This document shows positions 26,426 through 33,745 of a DNA stretch of 64,000 bases, piece after piece (the first letter of the stretch is position 1; every line of letters begins with the position of its first letter). This stretch comes from Streptomyces sp. NBRC 110035 (GTDB taxonomy: Bacteria > Actinomycetota > Actinomycetes > Streptomycetales > Streptomycetaceae), in contig NZ_BBNN01000030.1 of the NCBI RefSeq assembly GCF_000829695.1, positions 137,904-201,903 on the forward strand. The letters are read 5' to 3'. Position numbers and translations under genes: made by a program. The notes under the pieces are model-generated. The model saw only the letters and a list, made by a program, of their open reading frames with translations, was not told where the DNA came from and searched no databases.

Positions 26426-27792
26426 GCCCGCACCTCGTGCTGGGCGCGATCGCCCTGATCGTCGTCGCCTGGCTGTTCGCCTGCGCGGAGGCGGGCATCG
26501 CCCGGGTCTCCACCTTCCGCGCCGAGGAGGCCGCGCGCTCCGGCCGCCGGGGCAGCGCCCGGCTCGCGAAGCTCGCCGCCGACCCGACCCGCTACCTCAA
26601 CGTGGCCCTGCTGGTCCGCGTCGGCTGCGAGATGGCCGCCGCCGCGCTGGTCACCTACGCCTGCCTGCGGGAGTTCGACGGCACCGCCGAGGCCCTGCTG
26701 ATCGCCATCGCGGTCATGGTCCTCGTCTCCTACGTCGCCGTCGGCGTCTCCCCGCGCACCATCGGCCGCCAGCACCCCCTGAACACGGCCACGGCGGCGG
26801 CGTACGTCCTGCTGCCGCTGGCCAGGATCATGGGCCCGGTCCCGAACCTGCTGATCCTCATCGGCAACGCGTTCACCCCCGGCAAGGGCTTCAGGCGCGG
26901 CCCCTTCGCCTCCGAGGCGGAGCTGCGCGCGCTGGTCGACCTCGCCGAGCAGGAGTCGCTGATCGAGGACGAGGAGCGCCGCATGGTGCACTCCGTCTTC
27001 GAGCTGGGCGACACCCTGGTCCGCGAGGTCATGGTCCCGCGCACCGACCTGGTGATGATCGAGCGCTACAAGACCATCCGGCAGGCCCTCACCCTCGCCC
27101 TGCGCTCCGGTTTCTCCCGGGTGCCGGTGACCGGCGAGAGCGAGGACGACATCGTCGGCGTCGTGTACCTCAAGGACCTGGCCCGCAAGACGCACATCAG
27201 CCGGGACGCGGAGAGCGAGCTGGTGTCCACGGCGATGCGGCCCGCGTACTTCGTGCCCGACACCAAGAACGCCGGTGACCTGCTGCGCGAGATGCAGAAG
27301 GAACGCAACCACGTCGCCGTCGTCATCGACGAGTACGGCGGCACCGCCGGCATCGTCACCATCGAGGACATCCTCGAGGAGATCGTCGGCGAGATCACCG
27401 ACGAGTACGACCGTGAGATCGCGCCGGTCGAGGAACTGGGCGAGGAGCGCCACCGGGTCACCGCCCGCCTCGACATCACCGACCTCGGCGAGCTGTACGG
27501 ACTGGAGGAGTACGACGACGAGGACGTGGAGACCGTCGGCGGACTGCTCGCCAAGATGCTCGGCCGGGTACCGATCGCGGGCGCGTCCGCCGTGGTCGAA
27601 CTCCCCGACGAGCGCCGGCTGCGGCTGACGGCGGAGGCTGCGGCCGGCCGCCGGAACAAGATCGTCACCGTGCTGGTGGAGCCGGTCGCCCCCGGAGACC
27701 CGGGGGAGCAGGCCGACCCGTCCCGGGACGAGGCGCAGGAGGCGCAGGAGCGGGGCGAGAGGGACGAGCGGGCAGGGGGGCCGTCGGTATGA
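26422..27792 (+). CDS. CorC/HlyC-type CNNM transporter-associated protein (DUF21-CBS-CorC)
   Basis: This 456-residue membrane protein has an N-terminal DUF21 (CNNM) transmembrane domain of about three to four helices (LVLGAIALIVVAWLFACAEA, then LLIAIAVMVLVSYVAVGV). Two CBS motifs follow (VMVPRTDLVMIERYKT; VAVVIDEYGGTAGIVTIEDI), and a CorC_HlyC domain is at the C-terminus. Characterised CNNM/CorC proteins are linked to magnesium transport; 'hemolysin' is a historical label. ATG 26422 overlaps the ybeY stop. The gene ends in an acidic Glu-rich tail overlapping the next gene. Confidence 0.9.
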   Translation: MSPHLVLGAIALIVVAWLFACAEAGIARVSTFRAEEAARSGRRGSARLAKLAADPTRYLNVALLVRVGCEMAAAALVTYACLREFDGTAEALLIAIAVMVLVSYVAVGVSPRTIGRQHPLNTATAAAYVLLPLARIMGPVPNLLILIGNAFTPGKGFRRGPFASEAELRALVDLAEQESLIEDEERRMVHSVFELGDTLVREVMVPRTDLVMIERYKTIRQALTLALRSGFSRVPVTGESEDDIVGVVYLKDLARKTHISRDAESELVSTAMRPAYFVPDTKNAGDLLREMQKERNHVAVVIDEYGGTAGIVTIEDILEEIVGEITDEYDREIAPVEELGEERHRVTARLDITDLGELYGLEEYDDEDVETVGGLLAKMLGRVPIAGASAVVELPDERRLRLTAEAAAGRRNKIVTVLVEPVAPGDPGEQADPSRDEAQEAQERGERDERAGGPSV

Positions 27793-28148
27793 CTCCGGTA
27801 CGGCTGCGCGCCCTCTGCCTCTCCTTCGGCGCGGCCGTGGAGGACTTCCCGTTCAACCCGGAGACCTCGGTCTTCAAGGTCGGGGGCAAGCTCTTCGCCC
27901 TGACGAACCTGGACGCGCGGCCCCTGACGGCCAACCTCAAGTGCGACCCGGACGACGCGGTCCGGCTCCGCGCCGAGTACCCCGGGCTGATCGTCCCCGG
28001 CCGGCACATGAACAAGAGGCACTGGAACACGGTGACCGTCGACGGCGGCCTCCCGGACCGGCTGGTCCGGGAACTGGTCGAGGACTCCTACGACCTGGTC
28101 GTCGCCGGCCTCCCCCGCGCCGAACGCCTCCGCCTCGACCGCGCGTGA
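27789..28148 (+). CDS. MmcQ/YjbR family protein
   Basis: This 119-residue protein starts at ATG 27789 inside the corC stop codon (ATGA). FNPETSVFKVGGKLFAL, the NLKCDP segment and PGRHMNKRHWNTV are typical of the MmcQ/YjbR (DUF419) fold, a compact alpha/beta domain resembling the CyaY family. Its role is unknown; some members were proposed to bind DNA, on thin evidence. Position in the ybeY-era run is conserved in Streptomyces. Confidence 0.87.
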   Translation: MTPVRLRALCLSFGAAVEDFPFNPETSVFKVGGKLFALTNLDARPLTANLKCDPDDAVRLRAEYPGLIVPGRHMNKRHWNTVTVDGGLPDRLVRELVEDSYDLVVAGLPRAERLRLDRA

Positions 28149-28256
28149 GGAGCTGAGGCGCGGCCCCGCGCCAGGGGAGCCCCGGCGGTCCCGTGACACG
28201 GCGTCGCAGGCGGCCCTGGGGCACGTCCCCGGGGCCGCGCTCCGTATGCTCGGGCC

Positions 28257-28610
28257 ATGACCGACAGCAGCGCGCTCGACCCCGAGGACCTCAAGATCGT
28301 CACCCTGGCCCGTTCCGCGCGGGCCCGCAACGGTGTGCCCGAGGGGGCCGCCGTACGGGACGAGAACGGCCGGACCTATGTCGCCGGGACCGTGGACCTG
28401 GACTCCCTGAAGCTGACCGCCCTGCAGACGGCGGTGGCGATGGCGGTGGCGTCCGGGGCGAAGTCGCTGGAGGCGGCGGCCGTGGTGACGGACGCCGGTT
28501 CGGTGCCGGAGGCGGACCGCGCGGCGGTACGCGACCTCGGCGGCCCCGGGACCCCGGTGGTCCTGGCCGGCCCGGACGGGACGGTCCGGGGGACGTCGAC
28601 CGCGGGCTGA
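28257..28610 (+). CDS. Cytidine deaminase-like protein lacking the zinc ligands
   Basis: This 117-residue protein has the size and layout of a cytidine deaminase: an N-terminal helix, ENGRTYVAGTVDL, a helix (LTALQTAVAMAVASGAKS), a strand (EAAAVVTDAG) and a final VVLAGPDG strand. The HAE motif that should begin the second helix is absent, and no PCxxC follows. It therefore cannot bind catalytic zinc in the usual way. It is probably a non-catalytic member retained between ybeY and era, where active cdd genes sit in other bacteria. Annotating it as an active cytidine deaminase would be wrong on the residues seen. Confidence 0.75.
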   Translation: MTDSSALDPEDLKIVTLARSARARNGVPEGAAVRDENGRTYVAGTVDLDSLKLTALQTAVAMAVASGAKSLEAAAVVTDAGSVPEADRAAVRDLGGPGTPVVLAGPDGTVRGTSTAG

Positions 28611-28827
28611 CCCGATCCGGAGCCCTTGGAGCGCCCTGCCCCCTCGGGTGTTACCGGCGGTAAATGGGCCGGAATTCAACCTTGCCGTGCCCTGCCTCCC
28701 ACGCATCAATGGAACCGTTGTTCCGACGGGCCGTCAGGCGCGGTCCGTCGGTCCCCCCGGCCCGCGCAGCGTGACGACCGCTCTCACCTGCCGGGCGTTT
28801 CCCCCCACGGAAAGGGAACCGGATTCC

Positions 28828-29307
28828 ATGAGAGGCACACGAATCGGAACAGGCGCGTCACTGGTCGCGGGGGCGCTCGCGGTCTGCGGGCTCGCCTTCG
28901 CCCCGTCCGCCGCCGCGGTCGCCCCCGGGACGGCGACGATCACCGCCGACTGCGGAAGCTTCGGCGGTGGCGAGGCCACCCTCACGGCGACCCAGAACGG
29001 CTCGGCCGCCACCCTCACCCTCAGCACCTCCGCGTTCACCGCCCCCGTCGCCCTCGGCCAGGACTCCATCAACTCCACTCTCACGCTGGTGAACAACAAC
29101 GGGGGGACCGTGAGGTTCGCCGGCACGAAGAACCCGGCCATGGCGACCGGCGACCCCCTCTCCGTCGGCCCGCTCGACGGCACCGTGGCCTCCGGCGACA
29201 GCCTGGAGGCGTACGGGGGCTCGCTGCGGATGACCGTGTTCGGCTTCATCACCATCACCTGCACGGCGGAGGGACCGCAGTCACCGGGCCCGTTCGTCTT
29301 CGACTGA
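28828..29307 (+). CDS. Secreted protein of unknown function
   Basis: The 159-residue product starts at ATG 28828. A Sec signal peptide is clear: positive MRGTRIG, a hydrophobic core ASLVAGALAVCGLAFA and a cleavage site after PSAAA. The mature part of about 125 residues is rich in Thr, Ser and Gly with two cysteines (near the start and the end of the mature chain) that could form one disulfide, and predicts as beta-rich. I do not recognise the family. It is followed by a gap of about 160 bases before era and looks like a separate transcript inserted into the run. Confidence 0.75.
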   Translation: MRGTRIGTGASLVAGALAVCGLAFAPSAAAVAPGTATITADCGSFGGGEATLTATQNGSAATLTLSTSAFTAPVALGQDSINSTLTLVNNNGGTVRFAGTKNPAMATGDPLSVGPLDGTVASGDSLEAYGGSLRMTVFGFITITCTAEGPQSPGPFVFD

Positions 29308-29469
29308 TCCTTCGACCGGTCCCGGTCGAGCCCCACTCGACCGCTGCTCCACCGCTGTCTGCTCCCCCCTGTTTCCCGGGCCGGACATCTCACGGGGTGC
29401 CCGGCCCTCCGGGGCCCGCCGCGGGCGGGTGGTACGGCGGGGCTCCGGGGATCAGGGAGAATGGGCGGC

Positions 29470-30423
29470 ATGAGCGTTCGTACCCAGTCATCCGAGCAGC
29501 CCGCCGAAGCAGTCCACCGGGCCGGCTTCGCCTGCTTCGTGGGCCGCCCCAACGCGGGCAAGTCCACCCTCACGAACGCTCTGGTCGGGCAGAAGGTGGC
29601 GATCACCTCCAACCGGCCGCAGACCACCCGGCACACCGTGCGCGGCATCGTCCACCGCCCCGACGCGCAGCTGATCCTCGTCGACACCCCCGGTCTGCAC
29701 AAGCCGCGCACGCTGCTCGGCGAGCGGCTGAACGACGTGGTCCGCACCACCTGGGCCGAGGTCGACGCGATCGGCTTCTGCATTCCCGCGGACCAGAAGC
29801 TCGGCCCCGGCGACCGCTTCATCGCCAAGGAACTGGCCGGGATCAGGAAGACCCCGAAGACCGCCATCGTCACCAAGACCGACCTGGTGGACGGCAAGGC
29901 GCTGGCCGAGCAGCTGATCGCCGTCGACCAGCTCGGCAGGGAACTCGGGATCGAATGGGCGGAGATCGTCCCGGTGTCGGCGACCGCGAACCAGCAGGTC
30001 GACCTGCTGGCCGACCTCCTCATCCCGCTGATGCCCGAGGGCCCCGCCCTCTACCCCGAGGGCGACCTGACCGACGAGCCCGAGATGGTCATGGTGGCCG
30101 AGCTGATCCGCGAGGCCGCCCTGGAAGGCGTCCGCGACGAGCTGCCCCACTCCATCGCCGTGGTCGTGGAGGAGATGCTGCCCCGCGAGGACCGCCCCGC
30201 CGACAGGCCCCTCCTCGACATCCACGCCAACCTCTACATCGAGCGCACCAGCCAGAAGGGCATCGTCATCGGCCCCAAGGGCAAGCGTCTGAAGGACGTC
30301 GGCATCAAGTCCCGCCAGCAGATCGAGGCACTGCTCGGCACCCCCGTCTTCCTGGACCTGCACGTCAAGGTGGCCAAGGACTGGCAGCGTGACCCGAAGC
30401 AGTTGCGCCGTCTGGGCTTCTGA
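29470..30423 (+). CDS. era: GTPase Era
   Basis: This 317-residue protein starts at ATG 29470 (ATG 29461 also in frame). GTPase motifs are G1 GRPNAGKST (about residue 24), G2 around TTRHTVRG, G3 DTPGLHKP and G4 TKTDLVDG. The C-terminal KH domain shows GIVIGPKGKRLKDVGIKSR. Era binds the 3' end of 16S rRNA and couples GTP hydrolysis to 30S assembly, in line with YbeY upstream. A degenerate second copy of its last 20 codons lies downstream (30488-30550). Confidence 0.96.
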   Translation: MSVRTQSSEQPAEAVHRAGFACFVGRPNAGKSTLTNALVGQKVAITSNRPQTTRHTVRGIVHRPDAQLILVDTPGLHKPRTLLGERLNDVVRTTWAEVDAIGFCIPADQKLGPGDRFIAKELAGIRKTPKTAIVTKTDLVDGKALAEQLIAVDQLGRELGIEWAEIVPVSATANQQVDLLADLLIPLMPEGPALYPEGDLTDEPEMVMVAELIREAALEGVRDELPHSIAVVVEEMLPREDRPADRPLLDIHANLYIERTSQKGIVIGPKGKRLKDVGIKSRQQIEALLGTPVFLDLHVKVAKDWQRDPKQLRRLGF

Positions 30424-30479
30424 CGCGGGGTGGTGCCGGGGCTCCTGCCGGGCGGCGGTAGCCGCATGCCGATGCGGCC

Positions 30480-30552
30480 CGGACCCGCATGTCGAGGTGG
30501 CCGAGGTCTGGCAGCGTGACCCGAAGCAGACGCGCCGTCCGGGCTTCTGACG
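30480..30552 (+). repeat. Degenerate duplicate of the 3' end of era
   Basis: Translating 30488-30550 gives HVEVAEVWQRDPKQTRRPGF and a stop, against HVKVAKDWQRDPKQLRRLGF and a stop at the real end of era (30361-30423). Roughly five bases in six match, and flanking bases (gacc-gca-gtc) also match. The copy sits 127 bases downstream, has no start and is non-functional as a gene. It is a partial duplication that has drifted. Confidence 0.85.
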
Positions 30553-30584
30553 TGAACCCGGGCGCCTTCGGCGCCGCAGGTCCC

Positions 30585-31913
30585 TCAGGTGCCGGCCGGC
30601 CGGCCCCGCTGCTGCTCGCGCAGCACCTCGCGCAGCCAGCCGTACGACGCCTTCGGTGTGCGCCGCTGGGTCTCGAAGTCCACGTGGACCAGGCCGAAGC
30701 GACGGGTGTAGCCCTCCGCCCACTCGAAGTTGTCCATCAGGGACCACACGAAGTAGCCGCGTACGTCCACGCCCGCTTCCAGTGCCCGGTGCAGGGCGCG
30801 GAGGTGGCCGTCGAGGTACGTGATGCGGGCCTGGTCGTCGATGCCCTCGTAGGAGCAGCCGTTCTCGGTGATGAGGACCGGGGGGAGCCGGTCGCCGTAG
30901 CGGTCGCGGAAGCCGGTGAGGAGCTCGGTCAGGGCCCCGGGGACCACCGGCCAGCCGAAATCCGTCACCGGAAAACCCTCGATCTCCCGCACGGAGAAGG
31001 GGAGTTCGGCCGGCATTCGGACACCGCCGAAGTCGATCTCCGTGCCCTGCGGGGCGCCCACCCGGGTCGGCGCGTAGTAGTTGACGCCGTACCAGTCGAC
31101 CGGCTCGGCGATGGTCCGCAGGTCCGCCTCGACGTCGCCGGGCATCAGGTCGCCGAGACCGTCCGGATAGCGGCCGAGCAGCACGGGGTCGGCGAACAGG
31201 CGGTTCAGGAGCGTGTCGTAGAAGTCCGCCGCCGCCACGTCCGCCGGGTCGGGGGAGGCCGGCCAGGTCGGGCCGTGGGAGTTGGTGATGCCGATGTCAC
31301 CGGCGCCGGCCGCACGCAGGGCCCGTACCGCCATTCCGTGCGCGAGGAGTTGGTGGTGCGCCACCGGCAACGCGTCGAAGAGCAGCTTTTGGCCGGGGGC
31401 GTGGACGCCCAGCGCATGCCCGAGCAGGGTGTGTTCGGCGGGTTCGTTGAGGGTGATCCAGCGCTTCACCCGGTCGCCGAGGCGCCCGGCGACCTCGGAC
31501 ACGTACTCCGCGAACCGCTCCGCGGTGTTCCGATCCAGCCAGTCCAGACCGGCCGGCAGGTCCCAGTGGAACAGCGTCGGCACGGGCCGTACGCCCGCGG
31601 CACACAGGTCGTCGACCAGACGGTCGTAGAAGTCCAGGCCGCCCCGCGCACGCGCCCGGGGCCAGGAGACGGAGAAGCGGTACGCGTCCACCCCCAGGCC
31701 GGACAGCAGCGCCACGTCCTCGCGGTGCCGGTGCACGTGGTCGCAGGCCACCGCCGCCGTGGAACCGTCCCGCACCCGGCCCGGCTCGGAGGTGAACACG
31801 TCCCACACGGACGGCTCGCGAGCGTCCACCGCGCCCTCGATCTGGTGCGCCGAGGTCGACACGCCCCACAGGAAGCCGTCCGGGAAGCGGGGGACCGGGT
31901 TCGTCGTCGCCAT
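30585..31913 (-). CDS. GH1 beta-glucosidase
   Basis: The 442-residue glycoside hydrolase family 1 enzyme opens with FPDGFLWGVSTSAHQIEGA. The acid/base is Glu in ITLNEPAEH (about residue 155) and the nucleophile Glu in LITENGCSYEG (about 345); GYFVWSLMDNFEWAEGY follows near the C-terminus. It hydrolyses beta-glucosides or cellobiose, probably intracellularly since no signal peptide is seen. ATG 31913 is chosen; ATG 31925 and GTG 31931 are in frame. No sugar ABC transporter or LacI-type regulator is adjacent, unlike cellobiose operons. Confidence 0.93.
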   Translation of the reverse strand: MATTNPVPRFPDGFLWGVSTSAHQIEGAVDAREPSVWDVFTSEPGRVRDGSTAAVACDHVHRHREDVALLSGLGVDAYRFSVSWPRARARGGLDFYDRLVDDLCAAGVRPVPTLFHWDLPAGLDWLDRNTAERFAEYVSEVAGRLGDRVKRWITLNEPAEHTLLGHALGVHAPGQKLLFDALPVAHHQLLAHGMAVRALRAAGAGDIGITNSHGPTWPASPDPADVAAADFYDTLLNRLFADPVLLGRYPDGLGDLMPGDVEADLRTIAEPVDWYGVNYYAPTRVGAPQGTEIDFGGVRMPAELPFSVREIEGFPVTDFGWPVVPGALTELLTGFRDRYGDRLPPVLITENGCSYEGIDDQARITYLDGHLRALHRALEAGVDVRGYFVWSLMDNFEWAEGYTRRFGLVHVDFETQRRTPKASYGWLREVLREQQRGRPAGT

Positions 31914-31987
31914 GGGGTGGATCATCCGCACCGGCCACGAGAGAAGTCAACGCCCTCGCAGCCGAAGGAGGTTGCACAGAACGTCGA

Positions 31988-32254
31988 TCACGCTCCCTCC
32001 TTGAGCACTCTGCTGATCAGCGCGCGCTGTTCCCCGGTCAGCCAGGGGTCGGCGCAGTACACCGACCGCCCGTCCACCGTGATCCGGTAGCTGAAGCCGT
32101 CCGGCACCCCGGCCGGGGGGGTGCCCCGGCCGGCGGCCAGGGCCCGCTCGGCCAGGGCGTGCCAGTCGGCGGCGTCGGCCCGGGCCGAGGTGTCCACCTC
32201 GGCCCGCCGCTCGATCCCCGCGAACCCGCCCGTACACCGCACCTGAATACGCAT
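31988..32254 (-). CDS. Emfourin-like inhibitor of protealysin-type metalloprotease
   Basis: This 88-residue protein starts at ATG 32254. MRIQVRCTGGFAGI at the N-terminus and the late DGFSYRITVDGRSVYCADP are features of the emfourin family, small cytoplasmic inhibitors of M4 peptidases first described beside Serratia protealysin. It lies 69 bases downstream of the M4 gene on the same strand, the expected protease-inhibitor arrangement. The assignment rests on that neighbourhood and on sequence feel from memory; direct inhibition is inferred. Confidence 0.82.
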   Translation of the reverse strand: MRIQVRCTGGFAGIERRAEVDTSARADAADWHALAERALAAGRGTPPAGVPDGFSYRITVDGRSVYCADPWLTGEQRALISRVLKEGA

Positions 32255-32301
32255 GGGTCCCTGTCTAGTACGAGAACGGGCGTGACGCCCACACCGCTGC
32301 C

Positions 32302-32346
32302 ACCGCGCCGGCACCCCCACCCACTACCGCGCCGGCACCCCCACCC
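32302..32346. repeat. 24-base-period tandem duplication at the 3' end of the M4 protease gene
   Basis: A 21-base block (accgcgccggcacccccaccc on the + strand, less its last base as written: accgcgccggcacccccacc) occurs at 32302 and again at 32326. The second copy codes the last residues VGVPAR; the protease stop lies between the copies. The unused copy would encode the same peptide. Confidence 0.85.
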
Positions 32347-33394
32347 GTTCCCACGCCTTCGACACCGCCAGCAGTTCCTCGCCCTCGCCGAACCGCTCCC
32401 GTGCCGCCTTCACCGTGAGCGTCGCGAAGTCCGTGAACTGCGCGTCCTGCTCCAGCTCGCCGCCGGTCAGCACGTCGTACCAGACCTGCCCCGCCCGCTC
32501 CCACGCGTTGCCCCCGAGGGCGGTGGCCGCCTGGTAGAAGGCGTGGTTGGGGATGCCGGAGTTGATGTGGACGCCGCCGTTGTCCCGGCCGGTGCGCACG
32601 TAGTCGTCCATCGTCGAGGGCTGCGGGTCCTTGCCGAGGACGTCGTCGTCGTACGCCGTGCCCGGCGCCTTCATCGAACGCAGCGCCACCCCCGTCACCC
32701 GCGGGGCGAGCAGCCCGGAGCCGATCAGCCAGTCGGCCTCGGTGGCGGTCTGGCCCAGCGTGTACTGCTTGACGAGGGCGCCGAAGACGTCCGACACCGA
32801 CTCGTTGAGCGCGCCGGACTGCCCGAAGTAGTCGAGGTTGGCGGTGTGCTGCGTGACGCCGTGCGCGAGTTCGTGGCCGATGACGTCGACGGGGATCGTG
32901 AAGTCGAGGAAGATCTCCCCGTCCCCGTCGCCGAACACCATCTGGTCGCCGTTCCAGAACGCGTTGTTGTAGTCGCGGTCGTAGTGCACGGTCGCGACCA
33001 GCGGCAGGCCACAGCCGTCGATCGAGTCGCGGGAGAAGGCCTTGAGGAACAGCTCGAAGGTGGCGCCGAGGCCCGCGTAGGCGCGGTTGACGGTGGCGTC
33101 CTTGCCGGGCTCGTCGCCCTCCTCGCGGACCTTCGTCCCCGGCAGCGCGGTGCGGTGCCGGGCGTCGTGGACCGTCCGGTGCGGCCTGCCCGGCTCGGCC
33201 CCGGCGGGGGGCGCCACGGCCGCGGCGCCCACCACCGTGGTCAGGCGGCGCTGGGTGCGCTCGTAGGCGTCGCGCTGGAGGGTGCGGCGAGCGGGGCCGG
33301 CCAGCGCCGGGTCGTCGGCCCGCGCGAGCCGGTCCAGGACGTGCGGCGGGACGATGGTGCAGAAGACGGGCTCGAAGCCCCCGTGGGTCGTCAT
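32324..33394 (-). CDS. M4 metallopeptidase, protealysin type
   Basis: The 356-residue thermolysin-family protein has HELAHGVTQHT (about residue 171) supplying two zinc histidines and the catalytic Glu, ALNESVSDVFG supplying the third zinc ligand, and NGGVHINSGIPNHAFY with the transition-state histidine. It lacks a signal peptide and long propeptide; instead a short N-terminal IVPPHVLDRLA matches the PPL-type precursor of protealysins. Such enzymes may act inside the cell or leave by a non-classical route. ATG 33394 is chosen over GTG 33403. It is co-directional with the emfourin gene. Confidence 0.92.
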   Translation of the reverse strand: MTTHGGFEPVFCTIVPPHVLDRLARADDPALAGPARRTLQRDAYERTQRRLTTVVGAAAVAPPAGAEPGRPHRTVHDARHRTALPGTKVREEGDEPGKDATVNRAYAGLGATFELFLKAFSRDSIDGCGLPLVATVHYDRDYNNAFWNGDQMVFGDGDGEIFLDFTIPVDVIGHELAHGVTQHTANLDYFGQSGALNESVSDVFGALVKQYTLGQTATEADWLIGSGLLAPRVTGVALRSMKAPGTAYDDDVLGKDPQPSTMDDYVRTGRDNGGVHINSGIPNHAFYQAATALGGNAWERAGQVWYDVLTGGELEQDAQFTDFATLTVKAARERFGEGEELLAVSKAWERVGVPAR

Positions 33395-33597
33395 GCTCCG
33401 CACTCTTGCACTGCGTCACGGGAATGTCACTGTCGGCAACCGTATTCTCAACCGTGACGGGGGGAATGTGCCACCCCTCCCGCCCCGGGGCGCCTTCGAG
33501 TGGTATGCGGCACTTTTCGTCCCCTTCCTCCCTCTGGTCCCGCATACTGATACGGAACCTCGCGCGGGAGCGCGTCTCGGTTAAGCTGCGGAGCATC

Positions 33598-33645
33598 ATG
33601 CGTTTCGGGCTGCTCCTCCTTAGCCGCCGCGGCGAGGGCCTGTAG
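33598..33645 (+). CDS. leuA leader peptide with four consecutive leucines
   Basis: The frame ATG 33598 to TAG 33643 encodes MRFGLLLLSRRGEGL: four leucines in a row plus a final one, 100 bases before leuA. Leucine-rich leaders upstream of leuA are known or predicted in actinobacteria as attenuation sensors, where ribosome stalling at Leu codons changes RNA folding. Three of the four codons are CTC/CTT, less favoured than CTG in this genome, which suits a sensor. Confidence 0.8.
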   Translation: MRFGLLLLSRRGEGL

Positions 33646-33669
33646 TCGAGGCCGACCCCCTCCCCGCGG
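33627..33669 (+). promoter_or_regulatory. Hairpin in the leuA leader (attenuator candidate)
   Basis: CCGCGG-C-GAGGG (33627-33638) pairs with CCCTC-C-CCGCGG (33658-33669), 11 base pairs with one internal C/C mismatch. The 5' arm lies inside the leader peptide coding region, so a translating or stalled ribosome would disrupt it. No T run follows. The rest of the 33395-33745 gap contains the leuA promoter region but I cannot fix a -10/-35 pair. Confidence 0.55.
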
Positions 33670-33745
33670 AGTTCGGCGTTGCGCCGTCGGCCGTCCCTTC
33701 CGGATCCCACCGGATGACCGCGGACCATCGAGGAGCCCACGCATC

